64,000 nt of DNA from Cyanobacteriota bacterium SRBZ.bins.94.201705 (GTDB lineage: Bacteria > Cyanobacteriota > Cyanobacteriia > Cyanobacteriales > Cyanobacteriaceae), in contig JAUQQP010000051.1 of NCBI GenBank assembly GCA_030549855.1, positions 62,001 to 126,000 on the forward strand, in the 5' to 3' direction. The translations under genes were made by a program, and so were the position numbers. Positions 37,924-46,880 of this stretch are shown one piece after another (position 1 is the stretch's first letter; the number at the start of each line of letters is the position of its first letter). Below the pieces are notes generated by a model. That model was not told the DNA's origin and searched no databases. It saw only the letters and a program-made list of their open reading frames with translations.

Positions 37924-38886
37924 ATGAAGATTCCCACAAATGGGTTTCTAAAACTGCTCCTGGTAGTAGCCTTATTCGGTGTGGCAAGTTGTGGAGAAAT
38001 CAAACAGAATAATGTAACCAATAATGCCGGAGAGGAGGCTGGTGTACAGGCAAAAAATCCCCAGGAAAAATTACAAGTGACAGTTAGTATTTTGCCCCAG
38101 AAATATTTTGTAGAAAAGATAGGGGGAGAATTGGTGTCAGTTAATGTTATGGTAGAACCAGGGGCAGTAGCAGAGACTTATGAACCAAAGCCACAACAAT
38201 TAGCCCAATTAGCCTCCTCCCGTATTTATTTTGCCATAGGAGTCCCCTTCGAGGAAACATGGCTAAAAAAAATTACTAGCGCCAATCCTGATATTCCTGT
38301 TATTAATACCGGCGAAAATATTGAAAAAATCCCCCTAGTTGGGCATCATCACGAAGACGAAAAAAGTCACAATCATGCCCATAAACATGAAGACGAACCA
38401 ATTCCAGATCCTCACATATGGCTATCTCCCAGACTGGTAAAAATTCAAGCAGAAAAGATATATCAATCCCTCGCTAAAATAGATCCAAAAAACGAACCGT
38501 ATTACCGCAGTAACCATGAGGATTTTAAGAGGGAGATAGAAGAGGTAGACAAAAAAATAAAGGAGAAATTTGAGGGGATAAAGAGGAGGAAATACATCGT
38601 ATATCACCCTGCTTGGGGATATTTTGCCAGGGAATATAACCTAGAACAAATTCCCCTAGAATTGGAGGGCCAAGAAGTAAGTTCGGCCCAGTTGACCAAG
38701 TTAATTAACCTAGCGAAACAGGAGGGGATTAAACATGTATTTGCACCCCCGCAGTTTAACAGTAAAACTGTGGAAGTTTTTGCTAGGGAGATAGGAGGCG
38801 AAGTGGTAATAATAGACGACTTGGCAGAAAATTGGGCAGAAAACTTGCTCATAACCGCTGAAAAATTAGCCCAATCTATGCGATAA
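37924..38886 (+). CDS. znuA: zinc ABC transporter substrate-binding lipoprotein
   Basis: This 320-residue cluster A-I metal-binding protein starts with a lipoprotein signal (hydrophobic residues 9-18, lipobox VASC with Cys-20 as the lipid-attached residue). A His/Asp/Glu-rich loop (GHHHEDEKSHNHAHKHED, residues 139-156) marks zinc rather than manganese specificity. Metal ligands elsewhere include H174 (PDPHIWL) and the HPAWGYF histidine. It delivers zinc to ZnuB/ZnuC encoded directly downstream (20 bp). Zur control is likely but no convincing Zur box was seen. Confidence 0.9.
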   Translation: MKIPTNGFLKLLLVVALFGVASCGEIKQNNVTNNAGEEAGVQAKNPQEKLQVTVSILPQKYFVEKIGGELVSVNVMVEPGAVAETYEPKPQQLAQLASSRIYFAIGVPFEETWLKKITSANPDIPVINTGENIEKIPLVGHHHEDEKSHNHAHKHEDEPIPDPHIWLSPRLVKIQAEKIYQSLAKIDPKNEPYYRSNHEDFKREIEEVDKKIKEKFEGIKRRKYIVYHPAWGYFAREYNLEQIPLELEGQEVSSAQLTKLINLAKQEGIKHVFAPPQFNSKTVEVFAREIGGEVVIIDDLAENWAENLLITAEKLAQSMR

Positions 38887-38906
38887 GTAAACTACAAGCA
38901 AGAAAG

Positions 38907-39662
38907 ATGGTAGAAAGGGTTATAGACATAAAAGGGGTACACTTCGGCTACGGCAAATCCTGGGTATTAGAAGACATAAATTTCCAGGTGAATGAGGGGG
39001 ATTTCATAGGTGTAATTGGCCCCAACGGAGGAGGAAAAACAACCCTAATAAAAGTGATATTGGGATTATTAAAACCCCAAAAAGGACAGGTTTTTATAAG
39101 GGGATACCCCGTGGAAAAAGGAAGAAAATTTATAGGATATGTTCCCCAGGCAATAGAATTTGACCGGGCTTTCCCTATATCTGTGCAAGATGTGGTAAGA
39201 ATGGGGAGATTGAGCCAAAATCGTCTATTAAAACCCTACAACCAAAAAGACGAAAAAATAGTCCAAGAATGTTTGGAAAAAGTAGAAATGTGGCATTTAC
39301 GTCACCACTGTATAGGAGAATTATCCGGTGGGGAAAGACAGAGAGTTTATATTGCTAGGGCCTTAGCCACAAAACCCCATATACTGTTGTTAGACGAGCC
39401 CACAGCTAATGTAGACTCTAAGGTTCAGAATAACATCTACGAACTATTACGACAACTAAACGAGCATATCACCATTTTACTAGTCTCCCACGACCTAGGG
39501 GCCATATCCCGTCATGTGAAAACCATTGCCTGTCTCAACCGTCGTCTCTACTATCACGGAGACAAACTCATAACCCCAGAAATGCTAGAAGCCACATATA
39601 ATTGTCCCATAGACCTCATCGCCCATGGCATCCCCCATCGGGTATTCCCCCCACATCAATAA
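38907..39662 (+). CDS. znuC: zinc ABC transporter ATP-binding protein
   Basis: This 251-residue ABC ATPase has Walker A GPNGGGKTT (residues 36-44), signature LSGGERQR, Walker B ILLLDEPTA and the H-loop VSHDL. It energises zinc uptake with the ZnuB permease and the ZnuA lipoprotein upstream. Its 3' end runs to the edge of a 24-nt tandem repeat at the junction with znuB. Confidence 0.94.
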   Translation: MVERVIDIKGVHFGYGKSWVLEDINFQVNEGDFIGVIGPNGGGKTTLIKVILGLLKPQKGQVFIRGYPVEKGRKFIGYVPQAIEFDRAFPISVQDVVRMGRLSQNRLLKPYNQKDEKIVQECLEKVEMWHLRHHCIGELSGGERQRVYIARALATKPHILLLDEPTANVDSKVQNNIYELLRQLNEHITILLVSHDLGAISRHVKTIACLNRRLYYHGDKLITPEMLEATYNCPIDLIAHGIPHRVFPPHQ

Positions 39663-40587
39663 CCCCCATCCCCAGGATGGAGATAAACCCCATCCCCAGG
39701 ATAGAGATAAACCCCATCCCCAGGATAGAGATAAACCCCATCCCTACATGCCTATGCTGGAATCCTTGCAATCTGCCCTACAGTTAGAATTCATGCGCAA
39801 TGCAATAATAGCAGGTATCTTGGTTAGCATTGCTTGTGGGATAATTGGTACCTTTGTGGTAGTCAACCGGATTGTGTTTATAAGTGGAGGGATTGCCCAT
39901 GCGGCTTATGGAGGCATTGGTTTGGCAATATTTTTCCGATTCAACCCCCTATTAGGCGCCATTTTTTTCTCCCTCCTCTCAGGCATTGCCATGGCGGTGG
40001 TGGAGAGAAGGACTAATGAGAGAAAGGATACCATCATTGGCACCCTCTGGGCTATGGGGATGAGTATTGGGATTATCCTTATCGACTTGACAAGGGGTTA
40101 TAAGGCCAATCTGATGAACTATCTTTTTGGTAGTATTCTGGCAGTACCAAAGCAGGACTTGTGGTTGATGTTAATCTTGGACCTGGTTATCCTATTGATG
40201 GTATGTTTATTATACAAGGAACTGTTGGCTATATCCTTTGACCCGGTTTTTGCCACCACTCGCAATCTCCCCGTTGACAGCCTATATCTTCTACTAATTA
40301 GTGCCATCTCCCTTACTATTGTCATGGTGATGCAGGTGGTGGGGTTGATCATGGTAATAGCCTTGCTTACTATCCCCCCAGCTATAGCTAACCAGTATGT
40401 GCGGGGAATGATACCCATGATGATCCTAGGCAGCCTTTTGGGTATGGCTTTTATTCTTGTAGGCCTAATTTTATCCTTCCTCTTTAACCTCACCTCTGGC
40501 GCCACTATTATCCTAGTAGCCGGCACAACCTACTTTTTGAGTTATCTATTCCAATTCTTCTTTCCAAGAAAACTCAGTGTACCTTAA
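39625..40587 (+). CDS. znuB: zinc ABC transporter permease
   Basis: This ABC-3 family permease has about eight or nine membrane helices and moves zinc across the inner membrane. Two start models exist. From ATG 39625 (overlapping znuC by 38 nt) the protein has 320 residues and a His/Asp/Lys-rich N-terminus of about 40 residues made of the 24-nt repeat. From ATG 39748 or 39754 it has 279 or 277 residues, close to the family norm, but no Shine-Dalgarno is visible there. I report the longer frame because of likely translational coupling; the short form is equally possible. Confidence 0.85.
   Translation: MASPIGYSPHINNPHPQDGDKPHPQDRDKPHPQDRDKPHPYMPMLESLQSALQLEFMRNAIIAGILVSIACGIIGTFVVVNRIVFISGGIAHAAYGGIGLAIFFRFNPLLGAIFFSLLSGIAMAVVERRTNERKDTIIGTLWAMGMSIGIILIDLTRGYKANLMNYLFGSILAVPKQDLWLMLILDLVILLMVCLLYKELLAISFDPVFATTRNLPVDSLYLLLISAISLTIVMVMQVVGLIMVIALLTIPPAIANQYVRGMIPMMILGSLLGMAFILVGLILSFLFNLTSGATIILVAGTTYFLSYLFQFFFPRKLSVP
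39660..39748 (+). repeat. 24-nt tandem repeat at the znuC/znuB junction
   Basis: Three complete units and a partial fourth of a 24-nt sequence (CCCCATCCCCAGGATRGAGA plus TAAA) run from the znuC stop codon to the znuB core. As 24 is a multiple of three, the repeat is open in the znuB frame, where each unit encodes Asp-Lys-Pro-His-Pro-Gln-Asp-Arg-type residues. Unit number could change without a frameshift. Confidence 0.85.
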
Positions 40588-40689
40588 TCAAATCTTCACA
40601 GATAAACTCAGTGTCGGTACTGATAACAAAAGTGGCTAGAGAGGAAACAATATAATGGAGAGGGGAAAAATGGGGAGAGAGTGACCGTT

Positions 40690-42099
40690 ATGAGACAGAA
40701 CAATACCAATCTCAATACCAATCCCAAGAGCAATCTTATCAGAAACTACTTACTTGTAAGCAGGGACAAGGGCTTTTCTTCAATACTGGCCCTAGCGTTA
40801 GGCACGCTCATCATCGGTGGCGCCTTCTTAGCAATAGCCCGGGCAAGTCAGGGGAGAAATCAGGTAGCTGCCCAACAACAAACCGATAGGGCACTGGCCG
40901 CCGCCGAAGCAGGTGTAGCACGGATACAAGACTTACTACTACGGGAACCCCGTTTAGCTAAACTGGAGCTGTCAAGATGGAGAGAAGTAGCAAATGCCAC
41001 TGACTCCCTCCAGAAATTGACAGAGTTTACGGGAATCGATAGCAGTGGCAGTACTTCCAGTTGTTCGGCAAGCAGCGGCGCCCAGGTTTCCAGTCAGGAC
41101 ATCAAAAATCAATTGACACAAATAGCAGGCATTATCACCGGCACTTCCACTGAGCCTACTGGTTGGGTACAATTGGACAACAACACCAGCTACAAAGTCA
41201 TAGGCTACGACGGGAATGGGAATTTAAAAGTCCAAGGCAGACTTAACAACAATAATGCCACAAGCCAGATAGCTGTCAAGTTTGCCGTAACAGAAAACAC
41301 CTCCACCTCCACCTCTGCTAGCACCGCTGTACCTGTCGTATGGCTGGGGAGTCATACAGGCAACGACGTCGGTAATAACGACCTCCACGGCCAAGTAAGG
41401 GTTACAGTACCAACTGCCAACACTCCAGTAACTGCTGTTACCTTGGGTGTGGGCAAAAACGGGACAATCTCCGGAGGCATAGAGACTACCACACAGTGCA
41501 TGCCGTCTACGCCTCCTCTGCCCTCCAGCTATTATACTCTGTCGGCAGTCGCAGCTAACACTGTATTCCCCAGAAGTGGTGATACACCGGATGCTAACGG
41601 CTACTACCACTATCTGGTGCCTAGCTTGACGTTCAATGGCAATGGTCAGTTAAAAATTAGTGCTGGCAAAAAGGTGGTATTCTATCTGCAGGGCAACCTG
41701 GATATTGGGGGCAATTTTGACATTATCGCAGAAAACGGCGCTAGACTGGAAATATACGGCAATACCAATGGCAGATACGGCTGTCCCTCTGGTAGTAGTG
41801 GCAACTGTAACACAACGGAAATTAAAACCAGTGGTAATGCAAGTATTAAGGGCAATGTTTTCATCCATGCGCCTGAGGCAAGGGCAGGGATAAATGGTGG
41901 TGGTAATAGCAATCCCAACTTCCAAGGGGCAATTTGGGTGAAAAACTGGGGCTTCTCCAACAGCAATGTGGGCCAACTGACAGCTTATGGCACTTTTAAT
42001 GATTACCTGGGAAGCAAAAGGGCAGTAGCTAGCACCAGGATTGCCATCAGGCCAGTCTCCGGTTGGCAAAGAGAAGCCGTGTCTCAAAACAATCAGTAG
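40690..42099 (+). CDS. PilX-like pilus-associated protein with a prepilin-type N-terminus
   Basis: This roughly 469-residue protein has a basic N-terminal leader followed by GFSSILALALGTLIIGGAFLAIA, which resembles the cleavage and hydrophobic helix of type IV pilin-like (PilX/PilV-type) proteins in a relaxed form. The rest is Gly/Ser/Asn/Thr-rich, low in charge, with paired cysteines, as expected for an exported beta-rich domain. A GTG start at 40681 is also possible; GGGAGAGA at 40672-40679 suits the ATG at 40690. A TATAAT lies at 40651-40656. It stands alone, without other pil genes. Confidence 0.6.
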   Translation: MRQNNTNLNTNPKSNLIRNYLLVSRDKGFSSILALALGTLIIGGAFLAIARASQGRNQVAAQQQTDRALAAAEAGVARIQDLLLREPRLAKLELSRWREVANATDSLQKLTEFTGIDSSGSTSSCSASSGAQVSSQDIKNQLTQIAGIITGTSTEPTGWVQLDNNTSYKVIGYDGNGNLKVQGRLNNNNATSQIAVKFAVTENTSTSTSASTAVPVVWLGSHTGNDVGNNDLHGQVRVTVPTANTPVTAVTLGVGKNGTISGGIETTTQCMPSTPPLPSSYYTLSAVAANTVFPRSGDTPDANGYYHYLVPSLTFNGNGQLKISAGKKVVFYLQGNLDIGGNFDIIAENGARLEIYGNTNGRYGCPSGSSGNCNTTEIKTSGNASIKGNVFIHAPEARAGINGGGNSNPNFQGAIWVKNWGFSNSNVGQLTAYGTFNDYLGSKRAVASTRIAIRPVSGWQREAVSQNNQ

Positions 42100-42144
42100 T
42101 CCACTAATGGGGGGTTTCCCTGGGAGTGTCTGGGGGACTTCCCC

Positions 42145-42705
42145 TTATTGTGTCTCCTCCCGGGGGGGTGGGCTTTGTCTTTTTTGGCGAAAACAAAGGG
42201 CACACATTCCCCAACGTTGTAACTCTCCGGGAGGACAAAAGCAGTTGCAAATCGGGCAAATGGCATTGTCTGCCCTTCTTTTTTTTATAGTCTCCAGCCA
42301 TTGTTGGAAGGCATTATCGCCGGGGGGTGGGGTTTCGGAAAAGTTGACTAGGCTGGGGTGATTTTGTGTCTCCTCTGACTGTGTGGTTGTGTCAACCCTG
42401 GTGGCTGTTGTGTCATGCCAGCCTGCGGTGGTAAATCGAATGTCTTTGATGGGGGTTTCTAAAAGACGGTTGATTTTGGCTAACAGAGACTGTCTTTGTA
42501 GGGTTAATTGTTGCGCCCAGGGGGCACTTTTTGTCGCTACTAGTAATACTCCCTCCCTCAGGCCCAAAATTTTAGTGTGTTGTGCTATCCTCTGATTAAC
42601 TGTTTCTTCCCATGCCTTCTTTACCTCGTAATATTGTTTCTGTTTCTCCCACGGTAGCTGTGACAATATTTTTTTCAGTAGGTGGTTTATATCTTGTAAA
42701 GTCAT
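42145..42705 (-). CDS. dciA: DciA-like helicase loader (DUF721) with a Cys4 zinc-finger tail
   Basis: The N-terminal 90 residues match DUF721/DciA, the ancestral loader of the replicative helicase DnaB in bacteria that lack DnaC: a KH-like fold with W-E, ILGLREGVLLVAT and WAQQL. A disordered linker follows. Near the C-terminus is a CPIC-X14-CALC arrangement typical of a zinc-binding ribbon. The ATG at 42705 gives 186 residues; a GTG at 42723 would overlap the divergent gene. Its start codon is only six bases from that of the divergent gene at 42712. Confidence 0.72.
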   Translation of the reverse strand: MTLQDINHLLKKILSQLPWEKQKQYYEVKKAWEETVNQRIAQHTKILGLREGVLLVATKSAPWAQQLTLQRQSLLAKINRLLETPIKDIRFTTAGWHDTTATRVDTTTQSEETQNHPSLVNFSETPPPGDNAFQQWLETIKKRRADNAICPICNCFCPPGELQRWGMCALCFRQKRQSPPPREETQ

Positions 42706-42711
42706 TGAAAT

Positions 42712-43587
42712 ATGAAAGACCACGCAGACGGAACGTTAAACCCATCGGTAGGGAAGATTATACATAATCTAGACTTGGAAGGGGAGGCAAAAGCCACTGA
42801 CTATCCACAGTCTATGACGGCAAAAAAGGAAGACCAGTCCGTTTCCCCAGCCCAAAGGGAAAATCAGAAGGAAAAAGACGGGAAAAAGATAACTCCCTCT
42901 GATTATAACCCTTTTCTGTCAGAAAATGAACCACAGTCAATACCCATCGCCTCTCGCATTCTGCCAGAAGAGAATTTCCACCTGCCTCATTTTTCCCCCT
43001 GGACGATTTTTGGCCTTCTCATCTCTCTAGTGGGCAGTATTTTCCTCTGGCTGGGTATCAGCAAAGATGCCCCTGACAATCCTCCCGCCGCCTCCAGGGA
43101 TAATAACACCGAGTCTGTCCAAAATGTGCCACAGGAAAAACAGCTGAAGCTAGAAAACCGTCCCACTACAACCAAGAACATGCCATCCTATACCCCTACT
43201 CCCCAATTTCCCCCCCCTATCCCCTCCCTCCCCCCCTATCCGGACTTAAAAACCGCTATTTTTTCAGAAATACGGAAAAACCAAAATACCGCCCCATTGC
43301 CATATGCCTCAACTACCCCTCCCCAACTGCCCCCCACGCCTCCTCTACCCCGGCCCCATAATTATAAGCCCCTCCTTTATCATGTTATTATTGACTATAC
43401 CGGCATAGAACAGTACAATCGTATAAAACAACAATACCCCCAAATACTCCTAGTTTCCGTAGGCAACGAGATGAAAATTCAATTTGGGGTTTTCTACACG
43501 GAAATGGAGGCTAGACAGTGGTCACAATTTTTGACTAGTCAGGGCCTTAACAATTATATCCTAGTCTCATCCCCTTCTAACCCCTAA
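42712..43587 (+). CDS. single-pass membrane protein with SPOR-like C-terminus
   Basis: This 291-residue protein has a hydrophilic N-terminus, one transmembrane helix (about residues 98-118), and a long Pro-rich linker (about 125-215). The compact C-terminal domain (YHVIIDYTGIEQYNRIKQQYP..., FGVFYTEMEARQWSQ) has the layout of SPOR domains. It probably spans the inner membrane with its C-terminus in the periplasm, contacting peptidoglycan. Start choice is uncertain: ATG 42814 would free space for the divergent dciA promoter. The organisation parallels the gene at 11489. Confidence 0.58.
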   Translation: MKDHADGTLNPSVGKIIHNLDLEGEAKATDYPQSMTAKKEDQSVSPAQRENQKEKDGKKITPSDYNPFLSENEPQSIPIASRILPEENFHLPHFSPWTIFGLLISLVGSIFLWLGISKDAPDNPPAASRDNNTESVQNVPQEKQLKLENRPTTTKNMPSYTPTPQFPPPIPSLPPYPDLKTAIFSEIRKNQNTAPLPYASTTPPQLPPTPPLPRPHNYKPLLYHVIIDYTGIEQYNRIKQQYPQILLVSVGNEMKIQFGVFYTEMEARQWSQFLTSQGLNNYILVSSPSNP

Positions 43588-43700
43588 TCTATTGACATTT
43601 AAAAAAGAGCTGATATACTTTGTTCATCATGCCAATTGAAAAGTCACAGGCGTAGTCTTGTAACCCTTTTCCTGTAAAAATAGCCCATTTCTTTCTGTTA

Positions 43701-45230
43701 ATGAATCCTGTGCAGACTCCTAACCACAATTTCCTCCTCCCATCGGATGGTCACAATCAGCCAAATTCTGGTAGTGGCCAAGAAAACGAGGAAAAATATG
43801 CCCCTGTCATGGCATTGAAGGAATTGGTGGCCTGCCTACAAAGGGAACAAAACAAAATACAGGATTTGCTTAGTTCCCTTAGCTTCGCCCTCCGCAGTTT
43901 CAACAATTTAAACCAATTCCTGGAATTGACCCCCCTTATGCTGGCAAGGGTTACAGATGCTGAGGGAGCTGTACTAATTTTGTTCTACAATAGAGACCAC
44001 GGCCAAGAGGTACGTCTGGAACAGGTGTACTGTCACAACAGTACATGGCAGAGGGAAATTAGGCGTCATTTTCAGCAGGCAGTGGATTACATCAATAGCT
44101 ACATCCGTCAGAGTCACCACAATCCCCAGCAATACCCACCCCCAGAATCCTTCCCCAGTTTCGTAGAAGAACAAATCCAACGTCAACTGTCAGGCCTCTT
44201 CCCAGTATACAGTGTCCCCATTATCATCAAAAATGTGGAAAGGGGAAGTTTTTATGTCTTCAGTCAAGACGGAGAATACTGTTGGACACAAACCCGTCGC
44301 AAACTGGCCCAACTAGTGGCAGACCAAACGGCAGTGGCTATTGCCAATCACGAACTTACAGAAGAATTACGCTCCAAGGAAAGACAAGACAGAGAATTGG
44401 AAATAGCATCATTAATCCAACGTCGTCTCCTGCCAAGAAAATGTCCCAAAATCAAGGGCTTGGAAGTGGCCGCCCGCTGTCAAACCGCCAATAGGGTAGG
44501 GGGTGACTACTACGATTTTATCCCCGCTAATTACGACCAGTGGGACGAAACTACCAGTAGCAGTAAAAATGCCCCCTGTGAACCCTGGAGTATCGTAATC
44601 GGTGATGTAATGGGTAAAGGTGTGCCAGCTGGACTTATCATGACTATGACTAGGGGCATGTTGAGGGCTGAAGTGTTAAACCGTCACTCCCCCTCCCGCG
44701 TATTAGAACATTTGAATCGGGTTATGTATGCCGACTTGGAAAACTCCCACCGCTTCGTCACCCTCTTCTACTCCGAATATGACCCTCGTACCCACATCCT
44801 CCGCTATGCTAACGCCGCCCATAACCCCCCCCTGTTGTGGCGAGAAGGCCGCGATGACATCATCCTCCTGGACACCGAGGGCATGCTCATCGGTTTGGAA
44901 CCTAATTCCCACTACCAAGAAGACTGTCTACAACTACAACCTAATGATACCATCCTCTACTACACCGACGGGATTACAGATGCCGTTAACTCCAAAAATC
45001 AACGCTTCGACGAAGACAAACTTATAGAAACCTTCCGTTATGCCTGTGAACACTTTACTACCGCCGAGCAAATCCTTCAATACCTATTCGATACCGTTGA
45101 ACAATTCATTGGCGTGGGCAACAAAAACAATGATGACATCACCCTCGTCGTGGTCCGTTTCAATCCCCATCTTTCTTTCCACTGCCCTAGCTCAGACAAC
45201 TCCACCCACTCCTCTCCCTCTTGTATATAA
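43701..45230 (+). CDS. GAF-PP2C (RsbU/SpoIIE-type) serine phosphatase
   Basis: This 509-residue protein has an N-terminal coiled segment, a GAF-like sensor domain (about residues 50-215) and a C-terminal SpoIIE/PP2C phosphatase (about 240-495). The phosphatase metal-binding motifs are GGDYYDF, GDVMGKGVPAG, HNPPLL, YTDGITDA and NDDITLVVV. Such enzymes dephosphorylate anti-sigma-antagonist-type proteins in partner-switching pathways. No STAS or kinase gene is next to it, so the target is not known. The ligand of the GAF domain is not evident. Confidence 0.9.
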   Translation: MNPVQTPNHNFLLPSDGHNQPNSGSGQENEEKYAPVMALKELVACLQREQNKIQDLLSSLSFALRSFNNLNQFLELTPLMLARVTDAEGAVLILFYNRDHGQEVRLEQVYCHNSTWQREIRRHFQQAVDYINSYIRQSHHNPQQYPPPESFPSFVEEQIQRQLSGLFPVYSVPIIIKNVERGSFYVFSQDGEYCWTQTRRKLAQLVADQTAVAIANHELTEELRSKERQDRELEIASLIQRRLLPRKCPKIKGLEVAARCQTANRVGGDYYDFIPANYDQWDETTSSSKNAPCEPWSIVIGDVMGKGVPAGLIMTMTRGMLRAEVLNRHSPSRVLEHLNRVMYADLENSHRFVTLFYSEYDPRTHILRYANAAHNPPLLWREGRDDIILLDTEGMLIGLEPNSHYQEDCLQLQPNDTILYYTDGITDAVNSKNQRFDEDKLIETFRYACEHFTTAEQILQYLFDTVEQFIGVGNKNNDDITLVVVRFNPHLSFHCPSSDNSTHSSPSCI

Positions 45231-45267
45231 TTGTTAATATAACTTAATAAAACTTTAACAAGCCCCT

Positions 45268-46170
45268 ATGACCACAGTCAGCTCTATCCACCATGTGGCT
45301 TCAATACCAGGACAATATTGGCAGTGGCGAGGACAAAATGTATACTACGTAAGGGGGGGAGAAGAACATAGAACTAAACCATACCCCCCCCTCCTATTAG
45401 TACACGGTTTCGGCGCCTCCACCGACCACTGGCGCAAAAATATCTACCAGCTAAAACAACATTTCGAGGTTTGGGCTATTGATTTATTGGGCTTCGGCCG
45501 CTCCTCTAAACCCTCCTGGAATTACAATGGTCTTCTCTGGCAAGAACAACTTAAAGATTTTATTGCCCAAGTAATCCAACGACCTACAGTTGTCGCCGGC
45601 AACTCCCTCGGCGGCTATGCTAGCCTGTGTGTGGGCGCTAACTACCCTTCCCTGGTAGCGGGTGTCATACTTTTAAACAGTGCTGGCCCTTTCTCCGATA
45701 CCACCCCCCAAAAACCTGCCCTCCCACAACTACTCACCCGTTGGTTTTTCTCTAATCCCCTAGTAACCTACTTGTTATTCCAAAGACTGCGAAACAAAAA
45801 AACCATCCGCAAAACCCTCCAACAAGTCTATTTCGATACCTCCGCTGTCACCGACCAGTTGGTGGACGATATCTACCGCCCCTCCTGTGACAAAGGGGCC
45901 TTCCACGTCTTCTCCTCTGTCTTCAAAAATCCCCAGGGTGAAAAGGTTGACCAGTTGCTACAAAAACTCCAATGCCCCCTCCTCCTTATCTGGGGAGATA
46001 AAGACCCCTGGATGAAGGTGCCACAACGGGCCTCCCTCTTCCGTAAATACTACCCTCACCTCACAGAATATCACCTACAAGCCGGCCACTGCCCCCACGA
46101 TGAGGCCCCCGAACAGGTTAACTCCCTCATCAAAACCTGGATCACCCACTCCCTACAAACGGGGGGTTGA
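45268..46170 (+). CDS. alpha/beta hydrolase
   Basis: This 300-residue alpha/beta-hydrolase fold enzyme has an oxyanion segment LVHGFGASTDHW near residue 46, the nucleophile in AGNSLGGYA (Ser near 113), the acid in WGDKDPW and the histidine in AGHCPHDEAP. Cyanobacterial relatives often have unassigned esterase-like roles; some plant relatives act on chlorophyll derivatives. It is co-directional with the PP2C gene 38 bp upstream. Its stop codon is inside a G6/C6 hairpin (46161-46177). Confidence 0.85.
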   Translation: MTTVSSIHHVASIPGQYWQWRGQNVYYVRGGEEHRTKPYPPLLLVHGFGASTDHWRKNIYQLKQHFEVWAIDLLGFGRSSKPSWNYNGLLWQEQLKDFIAQVIQRPTVVAGNSLGGYASLCVGANYPSLVAGVILLNSAGPFSDTTPQKPALPQLLTRWFFSNPLVTYLLFQRLRNKKTIRKTLQQVYFDTSAVTDQLVDDIYRPSCDKGAFHVFSSVFKNPQGEKVDQLLQKLQCPLLLIWGDKDPWMKVPQRASLFRKYYPHLTEYHLQAGHCPHDEAPEQVNSLIKTWITHSLQTGG

Positions 46171-46190
46171 ACCCCCCCCACAGGGTTCAC

Positions 46191-46212
46191 AGTTGACAGT
46201 TGACAGTTGACC
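46191..46212 (+). repeat. short tandem heptamer AGTTGAC x3
   Basis: Three direct copies of AGTTGAC occur upstream of the RAYT transposase. Short tandem heptamers of this kind are familiar in cyanobacterial genomes (STRR-type). Confidence 0.7.
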
Positions 46213-46323
46213 CCCACCATTATAACAAATAACCCTCTCAAGGTGTTGGAAAATTTTTATACCCCCCCCCCGCGGCAAATTGCTATAATGCCAGCCAACA
46301 CAACTAATTGGAAAACTTCTCTA

Positions 46324-46863
46324 ATGCACCCCTACCAAAATAAAATCGGCCGCCGCAGTATCCGCCTCAAGGGCTATGATTACTCCACCCCGGGTATGTA
46401 TTTTGTTACTGTCTGCACCCAAAAACGTCTTTGCCTTTTTGGTGATGTGTTTAATGGCAAAATGCATCTGAATGATGCGGGCAAAATGGTTCATACGGCC
46501 TGGAATCAATTGTCTGTTGTTTTCCCGGGGGTGGTGATTGATGAATTTGTCGTGATGCCTAATCATATTCACGGTATCATTGTCTTGTATTGGGGCAACA
46601 ACCACAAGGGCAACCACAAGGGTTGCCCCTACAGTATTACATTGGGGGACATCGTCGGGGCCTTCAAATCCTACACCACCTTTCAATATATCCTCGGCGT
46701 TAAAACACAACAATGGCCCCCCTTCCCTACACGACTATGGCAACGTAATTACTATGAACACATCATCCGCAACCCCCAATCCCTAAACCGTATCCGCCAA
46801 TACATCCTCCACAACCCCCTCCGTTGGTATCTGCACAGGCAAAATCACTACCCCCCTCGATGA
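46324..46863 (+). mobile_element. REP-associated tyrosine transposase (RAYT, IS200-like)
   Basis: This 179-residue Y1_Tnp-family transposase has the RRSIRLKGYDYS...YFVTVCTQ N-terminus, the HUH metal motif in MPNHIHGI (about residue 84) and a candidate catalytic tyrosine in NYYEHIIRN. The ATG at 46324 is preferred because the upstream in-frame ATG (46288) lies in a TATAAT at 46284-46289. RAYTs act on REP hairpins and are usually single-copy, domesticated genes. The loop after the HUH motif encodes GNNHKGNHKGCP from an embedded REP-like sequence (separate entry). Confidence 0.88.
46595..46632. repeat. REP-like hairpin inside the RAYT gene
   Basis: GGGCAACC (46608-46615) and GGGTTGCCC (46620-46628) form a hairpin with an ACAA loop, preceded by a partial direct repeat of CAACCACAAGGG. 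Read on the minus strand it begins GTAGGGGCAACC, the sequence of a dispersed cyanobacterial REP-like element. It stays in frame inside the transposase. Confidence 0.6.
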
Positions 46864-46880
46864 TCCCACCACATACCCCC

